NCBI RefSeq assembly: GCF_001542415.1
Contig: NZ_LNCU01000080.1
Span: forward strand, 74,857-115,264
Length of the DNA stretch: 40,408 nucleotides
Origin: Bradyrhizobium macuxiense
GTDB taxonomy: Bacteria; Pseudomonadota; Alphaproteobacteria; Rhizobiales; Xanthobacteraceae
Reading direction: 5' to 3'
Part shown: in pieces, positions 18,709-27,416 of the stretch
Layout of the letters: every line of letters begins with the position of its first letter
How positions within the stretch are numbered: the stretch's first letter is position 1
Made by a program: the position numbers and the translations under genes
Notes under the pieces: model-generated
Told to the model about the DNA's origin: nothing
Databases searched by the model: none
Seen by the model: only the letters and a program-made list of their open reading frames with translations

Positions 18709-19788
18709 ATGCGCCCACTCCTTAACCGCCGCCGCTTCCTGCAGGATGTGGCGGCGGGGCTATCGGCCGCCGCGCTGCCGCAGCTCGCGTTGGCGCGGAG
18801 TGCAGCGCAGGCGCCGCCGAAGCGGGCCGCCAAGCCGGGCCCCTATTCCGTCAGCGAGCCCGTCTCGATCGAGGTCAACGCGCGGCCGCTGTCGTCCTTC
18901 GATATCCGCGACCGTGCCCGTACGCGGTTCGGCGCGCTGGAATATCGCAGCGGCCTGGTCCTGACCTCGCCGTTCCCCGGGTTCGGCGGCCTTTCGAGCC
19001 TGCGGCTCGATCCCAGGGGCGAACGCTTCATCGCGGTCAGCGACAAGGGAAGCTGGTTCACCGGCCGCATCGTCTATCGCGGTCGGGAGATGATCGGGCT
19101 CGACGATGTTGAAGCGGCGCCGCTGCTCGGCTCCGACGGCAAGCCGATCACCTCGCGACGCCGGTGGTACGATTCGGAATCGATCGCGCTCGACGGCTCA
19201 TTCGTTTATGTCGGGCTCGAGCGCGTCAACCAGGTGCTGCGCTACGATTTCGCTGATGGCTTTACCCGGTCGCTCGGCGAGGTGGTGCCGATGCCGCCGG
19301 CCGTGCTCGAGCTTCCGCTCAACAAGGGGCTCGAGGCGCTCGTCTTCGTGCCCAAAGGCTTGCCGCTCGCCGGCACGCTGATCGCGCTCTCGGAGCGCGG
19401 GCTCGATTCGAGCGGTAATCTCATTGCCTTCCTCGTCGGCGGCAAGACGACGCCCGGCCAGTTCAGCGTGCGCCGCACCGAGAGTTTCGACATCAGCGAT
19501 GCGGCGTTGCTGCCGTCAGGCGATCTGTTGATCCTGGAACGCAAATTCTCCTGGGTCGGCGGCGTCGGCATCCGCATCCGCCGCCTCGCACTGTCGCAGA
19601 TCGCGCCCGGCGGCGTCGTCGACGGTCCCGCGATCTTCAACGCCGATCTCGGCAACGAGATCGACAACATGGAAGGCATCGACGCCCATGTGACTGATGA
19701 GGGCGAGACCGTGCTGACCATGGTCTCCGACGACAATTTCTCCCTGATCCAGCGCAATCTGCTGCTGCAGTTCACGCTGGTGGAATGA
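18709..19788 (+). CDS. Tat-exported esterase-like phytase domain protein
   Basis: A 359-residue exported protein of the 'esterase-like activity of phytase' family (PF13449 type, beta-propeller-like). The signal is a twin-arginine one: NRRRFLQDVAAGLSAAALPQ with an Ala-rich cleavage region. Mature-domain motifs include GFGGLSSLRLDPRGERFIAVSDKGSW, here seen as its parts GFGGLSSL and FIAVSDKGSWF, then DSESIALDGS, KGLEALVFVPKG and NEIDNMEGIDAH, which carry the conserved acidic residues of the family. It begins three bases after the cobT stop, so it is probably transcribed with cobS-cobT, although no metabolic link is evident. Substrate unknown. Confidence 0.85.
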   Translation: MRPLLNRRRFLQDVAAGLSAAALPQLALARSAAQAPPKRAAKPGPYSVSEPVSIEVNARPLSSFDIRDRARTRFGALEYRSGLVLTSPFPGFGGLSSLRLDPRGERFIAVSDKGSWFTGRIVYRGREMIGLDDVEAAPLLGSDGKPITSRRRWYDSESIALDGSFVYVGLERVNQVLRYDFADGFTRSLGEVVPMPPAVLELPLNKGLEALVFVPKGLPLAGTLIALSERGLDSSGNLIAFLVGGKTTPGQFSVRRTESFDISDAALLPSGDLLILERKFSWVGGVGIRIRRLALSQIAPGGVVDGPAIFNADLGNEIDNMEGIDAHVTDEGETVLTMVSDDNFSLIQRNLLLQFTLVE

Positions 19789-19920
19789 CGTGCGCGCCAG
19801 GGGCACGCAGCCGGTGCATTGCTGATCTGCCCGGGCGCGTTCGTCGCCACAGACGGTTGGTGATCGCGCGCGCCGCCTCTATCTTAGGCCGCACCCTTCC
19901 TCAGGTCCGGATGTCACCGC

Positions 19921-21033
19921 ATGAGCGCCCTGTTCTCCCCGATCGAACTGCGTGACTTGAAACTGCAAAACCGCATCATGGTCTCGCCGATGTGCCAGTA
20001 TTCGGCGCTCGACGGCTCGGCCACCGACTGGCACTTCACGCACATCAACATGCTGGCGCTGTCGGGCGCCGCGATGTTCTGCATCGAGGCCACCCATGTC
20101 GAGGATATCGGGCGGATCACGCCGGGCTGTCTCGGCCTCTACAGCGATGCCAACGAGGCGGCGCTGAAGCCGATCCTGGCCTCGGTGCGCAAGCATTCGA
20201 AGGCTGCGGTCGCCATGCAGCTCGCCCATGCCGGCCGCAAGGCGTCGAGCCAGCGCCCCTGGGAGGGCGGGCAGTTGATCCCGATCGCCGACGGCGGCTG
20301 GCAGACGGTGGGACCGTCTGATGTCCCGCACAAGGACGGCGAGGCGCCGCCGCTCGCGCTCGACGACGCCGGCCTGAAGCGGATCCGCGATGCCTTCGTC
20401 GCGGCTGCGAAGCGCGCCGATCGGCTCGGCATCGATGCGCTCGAGCTGCACGGCGCGCACGGCTATCTGCTGCATCAGTTCCTGTCGCCGATCGCCAACA
20501 AGCGCACCGACCGCTATGGTGGCTCGCTGGAAAACCGGATGCGCTTTCCGCTGGAAGTGTTCGACGCGGTGCGCACCGTGTTCCCAGATCATAAGCCGAT
20601 CGGCATGCGGGTGTCGGCGACCGATTGGGTCGAGGGCGCCTGGGACCTCGTGCAGACCATCGAATTTGCCCGGGAATTGAAGAAGCGCGGCGTCGATTGG
20701 ATGGACATCTCCTCCGGCGGCGTCTCGCCGTTGCAGAAGATTCCGCTCGGGCCGGGCTACCAGGTGCCGGCGGCGCAGGCGGTGAAGGAGGCGACCGGCG
20801 TCACCACGATGGCGGTCGGCCTGATCACCGAAGCGAAGCAGGCGGAAGAGATCGTCGGCTCAGGGAAGGCCGACATGATCGCGCTCGCCCGCGGCATGCT
20901 CTACGACCCGCGCTGGGGCTGGCACGCCGCCGCCGAGCTCGGCGGCGAGGTGACCGCGCCGCCGCAATACTGGCGCTCGCAGCCGTCGACGCAGAAAGCG
21001 CTGTTCGGCAAGACCACGTTCGGGGCAAGGTAA
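19921..21033 (+). CDS. NADH:flavin oxidoreductase, old yellow enzyme family (YqjM-like)
   Basis: FMN enzyme that reduces activated C=C bonds with NAD(P)H. The 370-residue sequence follows the YqjM class: LFSPIELRDLKLQNRIMVSP with the redox-tuning Cys in SPMCQYSA, the substrate-binding pair in ELHGAHGYLLHQF, the signature TDRYGGSLENR, the phosphate-binding VGLITEAKQAEE and ALARGMLYDP. The C-terminal RSQPSTQKALFG segment contains the Arg that reaches the partner subunit in this class. It is a single-domain protein, lacking the FeS/FAD parts of 2,4-dienoyl-CoA reductase. It is separated from the luciferase-like gene downstream by a palindromic repeat, so they may not share a transcript. Confidence 0.92.
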   Translation: MSALFSPIELRDLKLQNRIMVSPMCQYSALDGSATDWHFTHINMLALSGAAMFCIEATHVEDIGRITPGCLGLYSDANEAALKPILASVRKHSKAAVAMQLAHAGRKASSQRPWEGGQLIPIADGGWQTVGPSDVPHKDGEAPPLALDDAGLKRIRDAFVAAAKRADRLGIDALELHGAHGYLLHQFLSPIANKRTDRYGGSLENRMRFPLEVFDAVRTVFPDHKPIGMRVSATDWVEGAWDLVQTIEFARELKKRGVDWMDISSGGVSPLQKIPLGPGYQVPAAQAVKEATGVTTMAVGLITEAKQAEEIVGSGKADMIALARGMLYDPRWGWHAAAELGGEVTAPPQYWRSQPSTQKALFGKTTFGAR

Positions 21034-21044
21034 GTTCGCCAAGT

Positions 21045-21132
21045 CGTCATTCCGTGATGGTGCGTCAGCACCTGACCACAGATGCGCAATTGCGCATCAT
21101 GGTTCGATGCTGCGCATCGCCCCGGAATGACG
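21045..21132 (+). repeat. Intergenic palindromic repeat, family R4
   Basis: Ends are inverted copies, CGTCATTCCG at the left and CGGAATGACG at the right. Inside is a perfect 18-base palindrome, GATGCGCAATTGCGCATC (21081-21098), followed by GATGC-TGC-GCATC. Only one copy is in the window. The type resembles repeats frequent in Bradyrhizobium intergenic regions. It lies between two genes on the same strand. Confidence 0.7.
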
Positions 21133-21226
21133 ATGCGACCAACTAGCCATTATTCTGCCGCAACCAAGGCAGGTACTCTTCGACCGCGTGCGGAAGACAC
21201 GTATCGAACAAGACGAGAGGAAATCC

Positions 21227-22327
21227 ATGGAACTCGGATACTTCGCGATGCCCTCGCATCCGCCGGAGTGCGGATTGAAGGAGGGCCACGATTGGGACCT
21301 GCAGACCCTGCGCTGGCTCGATGAGCTCGGCTATCAGGAAGCTTGGATCGGAGAGCACCACACCGCACCCTGGGAGCCGCATCCATCGCCCGATCTTTTG
21401 ATCGCGCAGGCGCTGTTGCAGACCAAGAACATCCGCATCGGGCCCGGTGGCTTCCTGCTGCCGTATCATCACCCGGCCGAGCTCGCCAACCGCGTCGCGG
21501 TGCTCGATCATCTCTCGAACGGGCGGCTCAACTTCGGCGTTGCCGCCTCGGGCCTGCCGAGCGACTGGGCGATGTTCAACGTCGACGGCATGTCAGGGCA
21601 AAACCGCGACATGACGCGTGAGGCGCTCGAGATCATCCTGAAGATGTGGACCGATCCGGCACCGTGGACGCACAAGGGCAAGTACTGGACGGTGACCAAG
21701 CCCGACACGATGTTCGACTTCCTGAAACCCCACATCAAGCCGTTGCAGGCCCCGCATCCGCCGATCGGCGTTGCGGGACTATCGAAGAACTCCGACACCT
21801 TGAAGCTCGCCGGCGAACGTGGATTCATCCCGATGAGCCTAAACCTCAACCCGGCCTATGTCGGCAGCCATTGGGAGTCGGTGGAAGCAGGTGCTGCCAA
21901 GACTGGCCGCAAGCCGAGCCGCAAGGACTGGCGGATGGTGCGCGAGGTCTTCGTCGCCGACACCGACGAGGAGGCCTGGAAGCTCTCGACCGGCGACATG
22001 ATGGGCCGGATGATGGGCGAATACTTCCTCCCGCTGCTCGGACACTTCGGCTTCAAGGACTATCTGAAAGCCTCGCCCGATGTGCCGGACAGCGACGTCA
22101 CCGTCGAATACTGCGCTCGCCACAATTGGATCATCGGCTCACCGGCGACCGTCACCGAGAAGATCGAGAAGATCTACGAGGAGGTCGGCGGCTTCGGTGT
22201 GCTCTTGGTGTTCGGCTTCGACTACAAGCACAAGCCCGAGGCCTGGCACAATTCGCTGCGGCTCCTGAAGCAGGAAGTGCTGCCGCGGCTAAAGCATCTC
22301 GACGCCTCGATCGGACGCGCGGCGTAA
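21227..22327 (+). CDS. LLM-class flavin-dependent oxidoreductase (luciferase-like monooxygenase)
   Basis: A 366-residue TIM-barrel flavin monooxygenase of the bacterial luciferase superfamily, which uses reduced flavin from a partner reductase and O2. Family features are the N-terminal ELGYFAMPSHPP, WLDELGYQEAWIGEHHTAPW, the PGGFLLPYHHPAELANRVA block, LDHLSNGRLNFGVAASGLPSD-like segment and the late NWIIGSPATVTEKIE. The first part resembles limonene-monooxygenase-type (LimB-like) relatives, but the substrate is unknown. The ATG at 21227 has GAGAGG upstream at suitable distance. It follows an old-yellow-enzyme gene, which could be coincidental. Confidence 0.88.
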   Translation: MELGYFAMPSHPPECGLKEGHDWDLQTLRWLDELGYQEAWIGEHHTAPWEPHPSPDLLIAQALLQTKNIRIGPGGFLLPYHHPAELANRVAVLDHLSNGRLNFGVAASGLPSDWAMFNVDGMSGQNRDMTREALEIILKMWTDPAPWTHKGKYWTVTKPDTMFDFLKPHIKPLQAPHPPIGVAGLSKNSDTLKLAGERGFIPMSLNLNPAYVGSHWESVEAGAAKTGRKPSRKDWRMVREVFVADTDEEAWKLSTGDMMGRMMGEYFLPLLGHFGFKDYLKASPDVPDSDVTVEYCARHNWIIGSPATVTEKIEKIYEEVGGFGVLLVFGFDYKHKPEAWHNSLRLLKQEVLPRLKHLDASIGRAA

Positions 22328-22415
22328 AGCTACGAGAGTGAGGGAGCGCGCGGGGCAGCGGCAATGCTGCCCCGCGCTCGATATTGATCAGCGACGCCAG
22401 CGCGATGCAGGTCGT

Positions 22416-24680
22416 TCATAGCAACTTCACCGTCACCTTCGCCTTGCCCGTGTGATCGCCATAGAACCAATTGTAGATCCACGGCGATCCGATGACGGCC
22501 TCATTGACATAAAGGAAGACCTCGCCACTGCGGTCCGCCGTGAACCTCGCCTTGTAGACTTGCGGGTCGGTGCTCGGCACTGGCGCCGGATCGAGGAAGT
22601 ATTCATCCACTCCGGTTTCTCCGACGCGCGCGATCAGCCTGAACCATGGTCGGAACAGGATGCGTCGCAGGAAGATCGTCGAATATCCGCGCCAACGTTT
22701 TGAGCGCTCGATCGTGGAGGTCCGGTATCCGACCGGCGTCACCCCTCGTCCATTATCTTCCCAGGGCTCGCTCATGGTGATCGCGATTTCGTACTTGAAG
22801 CCGGTGCGGACCGTGAGCCCGGTCGGCGCACAGATCGCGGCCGTATCGAAGTCGGCGGCAGCCTGCGGAATGCCCTTGTCAACCGCGACAAGTGTCCCGG
22901 GCGTCCCCTTGCAGAACGCGCCCATCGAGTCCGCCGCGTTGAACAGGAAATGGCTCAGCAAGGTCGCGCCGAACCAGACCATCGCGGCCGTCAGCAGGAA
23001 CGGCACGACGTGCCGTTTTCCGACGTTGAGGACCCATTGATAGATCGCGCTGGTACGGAATCTGTAGATCGCTTCGTGCACGATCCCGGAGAGTTGGGCC
23101 GGCTTCGTGCGGTCGCGCCAGATGATTCGCATCTTGTCGCTGATCGTTGCGCTGAGCGAATTGCCGACCGCCATCAACACCACGACGGCAATGATCCCGC
23201 CGGCGAACCACTCCGGGTTGCCTGCGTACCAATCGGTCCACCAATGAAACGAATTGGGCAAGAACGATTCGATGGCGCGCACCAGCTCCGAAATCATCCT
23301 GAAGTGAGAGCTGAATTCGTGCTCCGGGCGTTGATTGTGGAACAGCCAGAACGCGGCCAGATGCAGTGACGCCGCCAGCGTGGCGAAGTAGGCGATCCGG
23401 CGCATCCAGACGTAGTTCCAGAGCTTCTCCTGCGCCGCATGACGCGCCGGCGCGCCGGCCGGAGTCTCGAATGTCGTGGGACCGAGCGGAGTGATCTTAC
23501 CGCTTCGGGAGACGATGACGTAGTCGGGCGGAAGTCCGATCGGGGCGTAAGCATTGCAGCCGCTGTCGATCCGCTCGAACACGCTTTCGTGGATCTTCGG
23601 CATCGGCACGCTGACGCCGGCATAGCGGTCGTTGCAGAGCTCGGCGACCTTGCGTGGACCGTAGCGGTAATAGGAGCCCAGCCCTGCGCGTGAATCGTAC
23701 AGGCGGCCGTCCTTGTCCTCGGATGACCTTATCGATTTAATCGCATCGGGATCGGCAACGGGTGAGCTCTTGAAGATGAGGCCGCGCTTGACAGCTTCGT
23801 CGACCAGCCACGCCAAGGGCACGAACGCGACGGCATCGTCGGGATAGCCGCCGCCGACATTGGCATGCATGCCGACGAACCATACCTGGACAAGCCGCTC
23901 GCCATCGATGGTTGTCGGCACGGCCGGTGGCGGTTGTCCCGGCTCCTGCTCGGTCCAGAGGACGGGATGGAAGGTCGTGCGCTCGTCGTCGAGGGCGAGC
24001 GCGTGCCGCGCGCAATTGACGCGTGGGCTCAGAATGCGATTCGGCAGTTCGAGCGGCCATACCCAGTTGCTGATGCCGCGCGTCATCTCGTCGATGGGCA
24101 GGCCATACGCCGCAACGGTGTCCCAGATGCCGATGAATTCGATCGCGGGCACCGGCTTTCGAGCAATCCTTGCGTACGGCTTGTTGCCCCGAAGGCGATC
24201 CAGCGCGGGTACGAGGACGTAGTCGCGAATGGCGCGGAACAGCACCTCGATGCGCCATATGGAATGGTAGCCCTCCGCTCGATAGGCGCGGTATGCTTTC
24301 ACCGCGCCGTCGTGCAGTTCGGATTCCGTGTCCGCGATGATCAGGCCCTGATCGAGAATCAGCGCGGCCAGCGTGCGCACGGTGAACGCGCCGCGGCTGA
24401 ACCCGAACAAAAAAATCTTCGAATGGTTCTCGTGGTCGTAATTCCGGCAGATGAACTTGTAGGCGTCCAGGATGTTGCGCTTGAGCCCATAACCGAAGGC
24501 GCCACCCAGAATGGCAAGGGGGACGAAAGACGATGTGCCGACGCCGTCATCATACTTGGCGGCCTGGCTGTTGCCCTGCAGGTCGAGGGCCTGAAAGATT
24601 CGCCAGACATTGGTGCGCCAGACGCTGGACGCGGCGTTGCCGGTACCGTCAGACAGAGTGATGATCTTGGGACTAGCCAT
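22416..24680 (-). CDS. DUF2235 alpha/beta-hydrolase (Tle1-like phospholipase) with membrane segments
   Basis: A 754-residue protein. The N-terminal half is a DUF2235 hydrolase domain: KIITLSDGTGN, the nucleophile elbow FLFGFSRGAFTVRTLAALI (GxSxG as GFSRG), FIGIWDTVAAYG and the downstream WFVGMHANVGGGYPDD carrying the usual His/Asp region. This family includes the Tle1 phospholipase effectors of type VI secretion. The C-terminal half has three or four hydrophobic segments (AYFATLAASLHLAAFWLF, GGIIAVVVLMAVGNSLS, VPFLLTAAMVWFGATLL), then a beta-rich tail, so it may be membrane-anchored rather than secreted. The ATG at 24680 is chosen over the open frame to 24761. No VgrG, Hcp, PAAR or immunity gene is adjacent; a PLD-family gene lies just upstream on the same strand. 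Confidence 0.85.
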   Translation of the reverse strand: MASPKIITLSDGTGNAASSVWRTNVWRIFQALDLQGNSQAAKYDDGVGTSSFVPLAILGGAFGYGLKRNILDAYKFICRNYDHENHSKIFLFGFSRGAFTVRTLAALILDQGLIIADTESELHDGAVKAYRAYRAEGYHSIWRIEVLFRAIRDYVLVPALDRLRGNKPYARIARKPVPAIEFIGIWDTVAAYGLPIDEMTRGISNWVWPLELPNRILSPRVNCARHALALDDERTTFHPVLWTEQEPGQPPPAVPTTIDGERLVQVWFVGMHANVGGGYPDDAVAFVPLAWLVDEAVKRGLIFKSSPVADPDAIKSIRSSEDKDGRLYDSRAGLGSYYRYGPRKVAELCNDRYAGVSVPMPKIHESVFERIDSGCNAYAPIGLPPDYVIVSRSGKITPLGPTTFETPAGAPARHAAQEKLWNYVWMRRIAYFATLAASLHLAAFWLFHNQRPEHEFSSHFRMISELVRAIESFLPNSFHWWTDWYAGNPEWFAGGIIAVVVLMAVGNSLSATISDKMRIIWRDRTKPAQLSGIVHEAIYRFRTSAIYQWVLNVGKRHVVPFLLTAAMVWFGATLLSHFLFNAADSMGAFCKGTPGTLVAVDKGIPQAAADFDTAAICAPTGLTVRTGFKYEIAITMSEPWEDNGRGVTPVGYRTSTIERSKRWRGYSTIFLRRILFRPWFRLIARVGETGVDEYFLDPAPVPSTDPQVYKARFTADRSGEVFLYVNEAVIGSPWIYNWFYGDHTGKAKVTVKLL

Positions 24681-24683
24681 TGA

Positions 24684-24720
24684 AAGGCACTCTTTGAAAA
24701 GTAAGGTACTCTTTGAAAAG
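24684..24720 (-). repeat. 18-bp tandem duplication in the leader of the DUF2235 gene
   Basis: Two 18-base units, 24684-24701 and 24703-24720, differ at one position and are one base apart. On the coding strand each contains CTTTTCAAAGAGT, so the purine-rich AAAGAG next to the start codon, the likely ribosome site, is duplicated. Confidence 0.7.
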
Positions 24721-24834
24721 ACCTGAACAAATGGGGCGAGCGTGCCGGGCCCGAGGTTCATTTCAATTCGGGACGATCCTTCATTTTTCGTGCGCGCCTT
24801 CCCTGTTTCGCTTCATGAGCCGACCGTCGCGCGG

Positions 24835-26517
24835 TTACGGCGTACCGAGCCAGAAGCGCGTCTCGGTTTCCGCCCATCCCTGACCGATGCGCTTGCTCAG
24901 CCAGGCGTCGTCGCGCTTCAGCCCCTTGTCCTTCTGGCCTTGCGGCGTGTTGCGCCAGGCTTGCCAGCGGTATTGGCCGTAGATGCTGACGATGCGTGCG
25001 GCATAGGTCAGCGCCAGCCCGGAATCGCCTCTGACGATGACGAGGTTGTCGTCGTTCTTGACGCTGGCGCGGTCGCTGAAATTATGCGAGCCGGTCATGA
25101 CGACGGGGTTCTTGCCGGCAGGGTCCAGCACGATCACCTTGCTGTGCACGGCGATCATGAACTTTCCGGTGTTCTTGATCTCGCGTTGCCACCAGTCCGC
25201 GGTCTTGTCGATCCCGGCCGGCCGGATCACGTCGGCGATCTGCTTGCCCTTGAAGACCTGTTGCTGACCGTCACTGGTGAGCAGCTGCAGTTGATCTTTC
25301 GGGCTGTCCTTGCCCTGGGCCGGGAAGTTGTTCAGCACGCCGCGCACATAGAGATTCTTGTCCTGCGCCTTCTGCAGGATCGGGCCGAGCAGGCCCTTGT
25401 TGCCCGGATTGAGCATCAGGCACACCGCGCCATGCTCGGCGTCCTCGATCATTTGTGTGGCTTCCATCAGATCGCCGCGCTTGGTGGTCGGCGTGAACCA
25501 GACGCTGATGTTCAACTTGCCGATGGTGAACGGCCATTCGCGATCGCCGGCCTGCGCCAACGCCTTCGGCGACTTGCTGCCGTCGTCGTAAATCATCTTC
25601 CAATGGCCGTGATAGGCGGCGGCGATGTCGTCGTCGGTGATCTCGAGCCCGTTGTTGTTCTGCGTGCACAGCCCGGTGCGCGTCCAGTTGGTGCTGCCAG
25701 TCCAGACCACTTTCGGTGTCTGCGCGCTGTCGCAAAACACCGCGAACTTGTTGTGGGCGTAACGGCTCGGCGCGATCTTGCGACGAACGATGTCGACGCC
25801 GGCCTTCTTCAGTACGCCGGCGTTCTTCTCGGTCTCTTTCGCCGTGGCGTCGGACTTGCCGGTGCTGTTGCCGAGCACGACATGCGCCTTTCCCTTCAGC
25901 GCGGTGAGGGCGGCGATCAACTCGGGATCGTTGAGCTCGTAAAGCGCGATATAGACGTCGTGCTTGCTGGTCTTGGCATCGGCCAGCAGTGCGAGCAGGC
26001 GGGCGCCGAGCTGCCCCTTGAGGAAGTCGCGTATCTTGTTGTCCTTGGTGGCGATCGCCTTGTCCAGCGTCTGGGCGGTTTTGGGCGCGTTGCCGATCGC
26101 ACGCGACAGCCATTGCGCGGAGATCGTGCCGCGATTGAACCACGGCTTCAGCGGGCCCGACGGCATGGCGGAGACATAGTCGCTCCACACCGAGGGAGCG
26201 TTGGCGGCGGGCTTCACATCGCTATCGCCGTCCTTGCGCACTGGGACGACGCCATAGCGGACCGGCGCATCGGTCGGCGCCAGGAAGTCTGTCCAGTTCG
26301 TCTTCTGCACCGGCCATTCGGTGCTCGGGCGATGCTCGCCGTTCTTGTGGCCCTGCGCCTGATCCTCGAATCCGACCCAGGTGTCGACGACAACAGCGCT
26401 CTTTCCTTTCTGCTGGCGATAGAGTGCAAAGCCCAGACAATCCGGGATCATTGCCGAGACCTCCCAAACCACGAAGATGCCGTCGGTGGTTGGGAACGCC
26501 TGAATTCTTGAAATCAT
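24835..26517 (-). CDS. Phospholipase D-like (HKD) domain protein
   Basis: A 560-residue protein of the PLD superfamily with two HKD motifs. The second is canonical, HSKVIVLD followed by VVMTGSHNFSDRA. The first reads HNKFAVFCD then VVWTGSTNWTRTG, with Cys where Asp is usual and Asp one place later. The N-terminal 150 residues are a beta-rich domain beginning RIQAFPTTDGIFVVWEVS that I do not recognise. There is no signal peptide. Members act on phosphodiesters of lipids or nucleic acids; which one cannot be told. A strong GGAGG lies upstream of the ATG at 26517. It precedes the DUF2235 gene by 154 bases on the same strand, so the two lipase-like genes may be expressed together. Confidence 0.87.
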   Translation of the reverse strand: MISRIQAFPTTDGIFVVWEVSAMIPDCLGFALYRQQKGKSAVVVDTWVGFEDQAQGHKNGEHRPSTEWPVQKTNWTDFLAPTDAPVRYGVVPVRKDGDSDVKPAANAPSVWSDYVSAMPSGPLKPWFNRGTISAQWLSRAIGNAPKTAQTLDKAIATKDNKIRDFLKGQLGARLLALLADAKTSKHDVYIALYELNDPELIAALTALKGKAHVVLGNSTGKSDATAKETEKNAGVLKKAGVDIVRRKIAPSRYAHNKFAVFCDSAQTPKVVWTGSTNWTRTGLCTQNNNGLEITDDDIAAAYHGHWKMIYDDGSKSPKALAQAGDREWPFTIGKLNISVWFTPTTKRGDLMEATQMIEDAEHGAVCLMLNPGNKGLLGPILQKAQDKNLYVRGVLNNFPAQGKDSPKDQLQLLTSDGQQQVFKGKQIADVIRPAGIDKTADWWQREIKNTGKFMIAVHSKVIVLDPAGKNPVVMTGSHNFSDRASVKNDDNLVIVRGDSGLALTYAARIVSIYGQYRWQAWRNTPQGQKDKGLKRDDAWLSKRIGQGWAETETRFWLGTP

Positions 26518-26784
26518 GGTGATGCCTCCGAACCGCTCTGCAGAAATATCCCGTCAGTATGAATTGGACGCGTCGGTCCCCCTGAGGATCCGTGGCATCG
26601 AATCGCTTTGGTTCGCCTCTATCAAAGGAAGTATGACTTGGAATCTGCAACCATGTCTGTCGGCTGGATCACAGATCGACGATGCCGCCGTTCGGGCGAA
26701 GTCGCGCTCATGTGAGCCGGTTGTGCCTTTCAAGATGCGGCAAAACGGCCTAGCTTCGCTGCTGCAACCGGTGAGGGCAGCGAC

Positions 26785-27204
26785 ATGCGGGCCCGCGTTC
26801 GCAAATTTGCTCATATCCTGGAACGTATCGGTCTTGCCATGGCGGGGGCGGCGAGCGGCCTGTTCGTGGCTGTCCATGTCGGCTCGAGCGTGTCGGCGCT
26901 GACCTCGCAGGCATTCCTGCTGATCATGATGCTCTGTGGCGCGGTCGGCTTCTATCTCGGTATCGATACACCGCAGCTCGCCTTTCACCCCAAGGACGGC
27001 GGCTCGCCGCGCAGGATCGATGCGGCCGAATTCCTCAGCGCGGTCGGTACCTTCCTTGCGACGCTGGTCGCATTCTTCTCGGTCGGCGTGATCGTGCTGC
27101 GCGGCGAGCCCGATTTCGCCTGGACCGCGGCGGTCATGGTTGGTTGGGTCCTCGGCGTGGCCATGCAGATCGTGGCCGGCACGATTGCGCGCAGGCGCGC
27201 CTAG
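26785..27204 (+). CDS. Hypothetical membrane protein with three to four helices
   Basis: A 139-residue protein beginning MRARVRKFAHILERIG with a basic N-terminus, then hydrophobic stretches AMAGAASGLFVAVHVGSSV, AFLLIMMLCGAVGFYLGI, FLATLVAFFSVGVIVL and AVMVGWVLGVAMQIVAG, and a basic C-terminus ARRRA. The layout suggests an inner-membrane protein with both ends in the cytoplasm. GTGAGGG lies about ten bases before the ATG. I do not recognise a family. It is divergent from the PLD gene across a 267-base gap that shows no gene and probably holds both promoters. Confidence 0.7.
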   Translation: MRARVRKFAHILERIGLAMAGAASGLFVAVHVGSSVSALTSQAFLLIMMLCGAVGFYLGIDTPQLAFHPKDGGSPRRIDAAEFLSAVGTFLATLVAFFSVGVIVLRGEPDFAWTAAVMVGWVLGVAMQIVAGTIARRRA

Positions 27205-27416
27205 CGACAGCCGCGCACGTGTCTGCAGGCCGGGCGGCATCCCAGTCCAGCTCGAAGGTCAGGCCATTGAAGTCGCCGAATTCGTTATCGGCGCCGCCGA
27301 TGGAGCCGCATCAATCTGAGTGAAATTACAAAAATACAGTTATATCAAATGCTTATATACGCTCCGACAACCGTCTCCACCACCAAAGTGCGCTGCAGGG
27401 TTTCCGCGCCGGCACC

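Noticed and set aside
24742..26511. Long plus-strand open frame opposite the PLD-family gene
   Set aside because: It mirrors the antisense of a gene with clear HKD motifs and a strong ribosome site; its translation is Val/Leu/Arg/His-rich without motifs, as expected for antisense frames in G+C-rich DNA.
22416..26517. A full type VI secretion effector-immunity locus
   Set aside because: Only the two lipase-like genes are present; no VgrG, Hcp, PAAR, adaptor or small immunity gene could be seen next to them.
27217..27322. Minus-strand stretch reading GGADNEFGDFNGLTFELDW
   Set aside because: Protein-like over some 30 residues, but without a start codon, family match or continuation; perhaps a remnant, not reportable as a gene.
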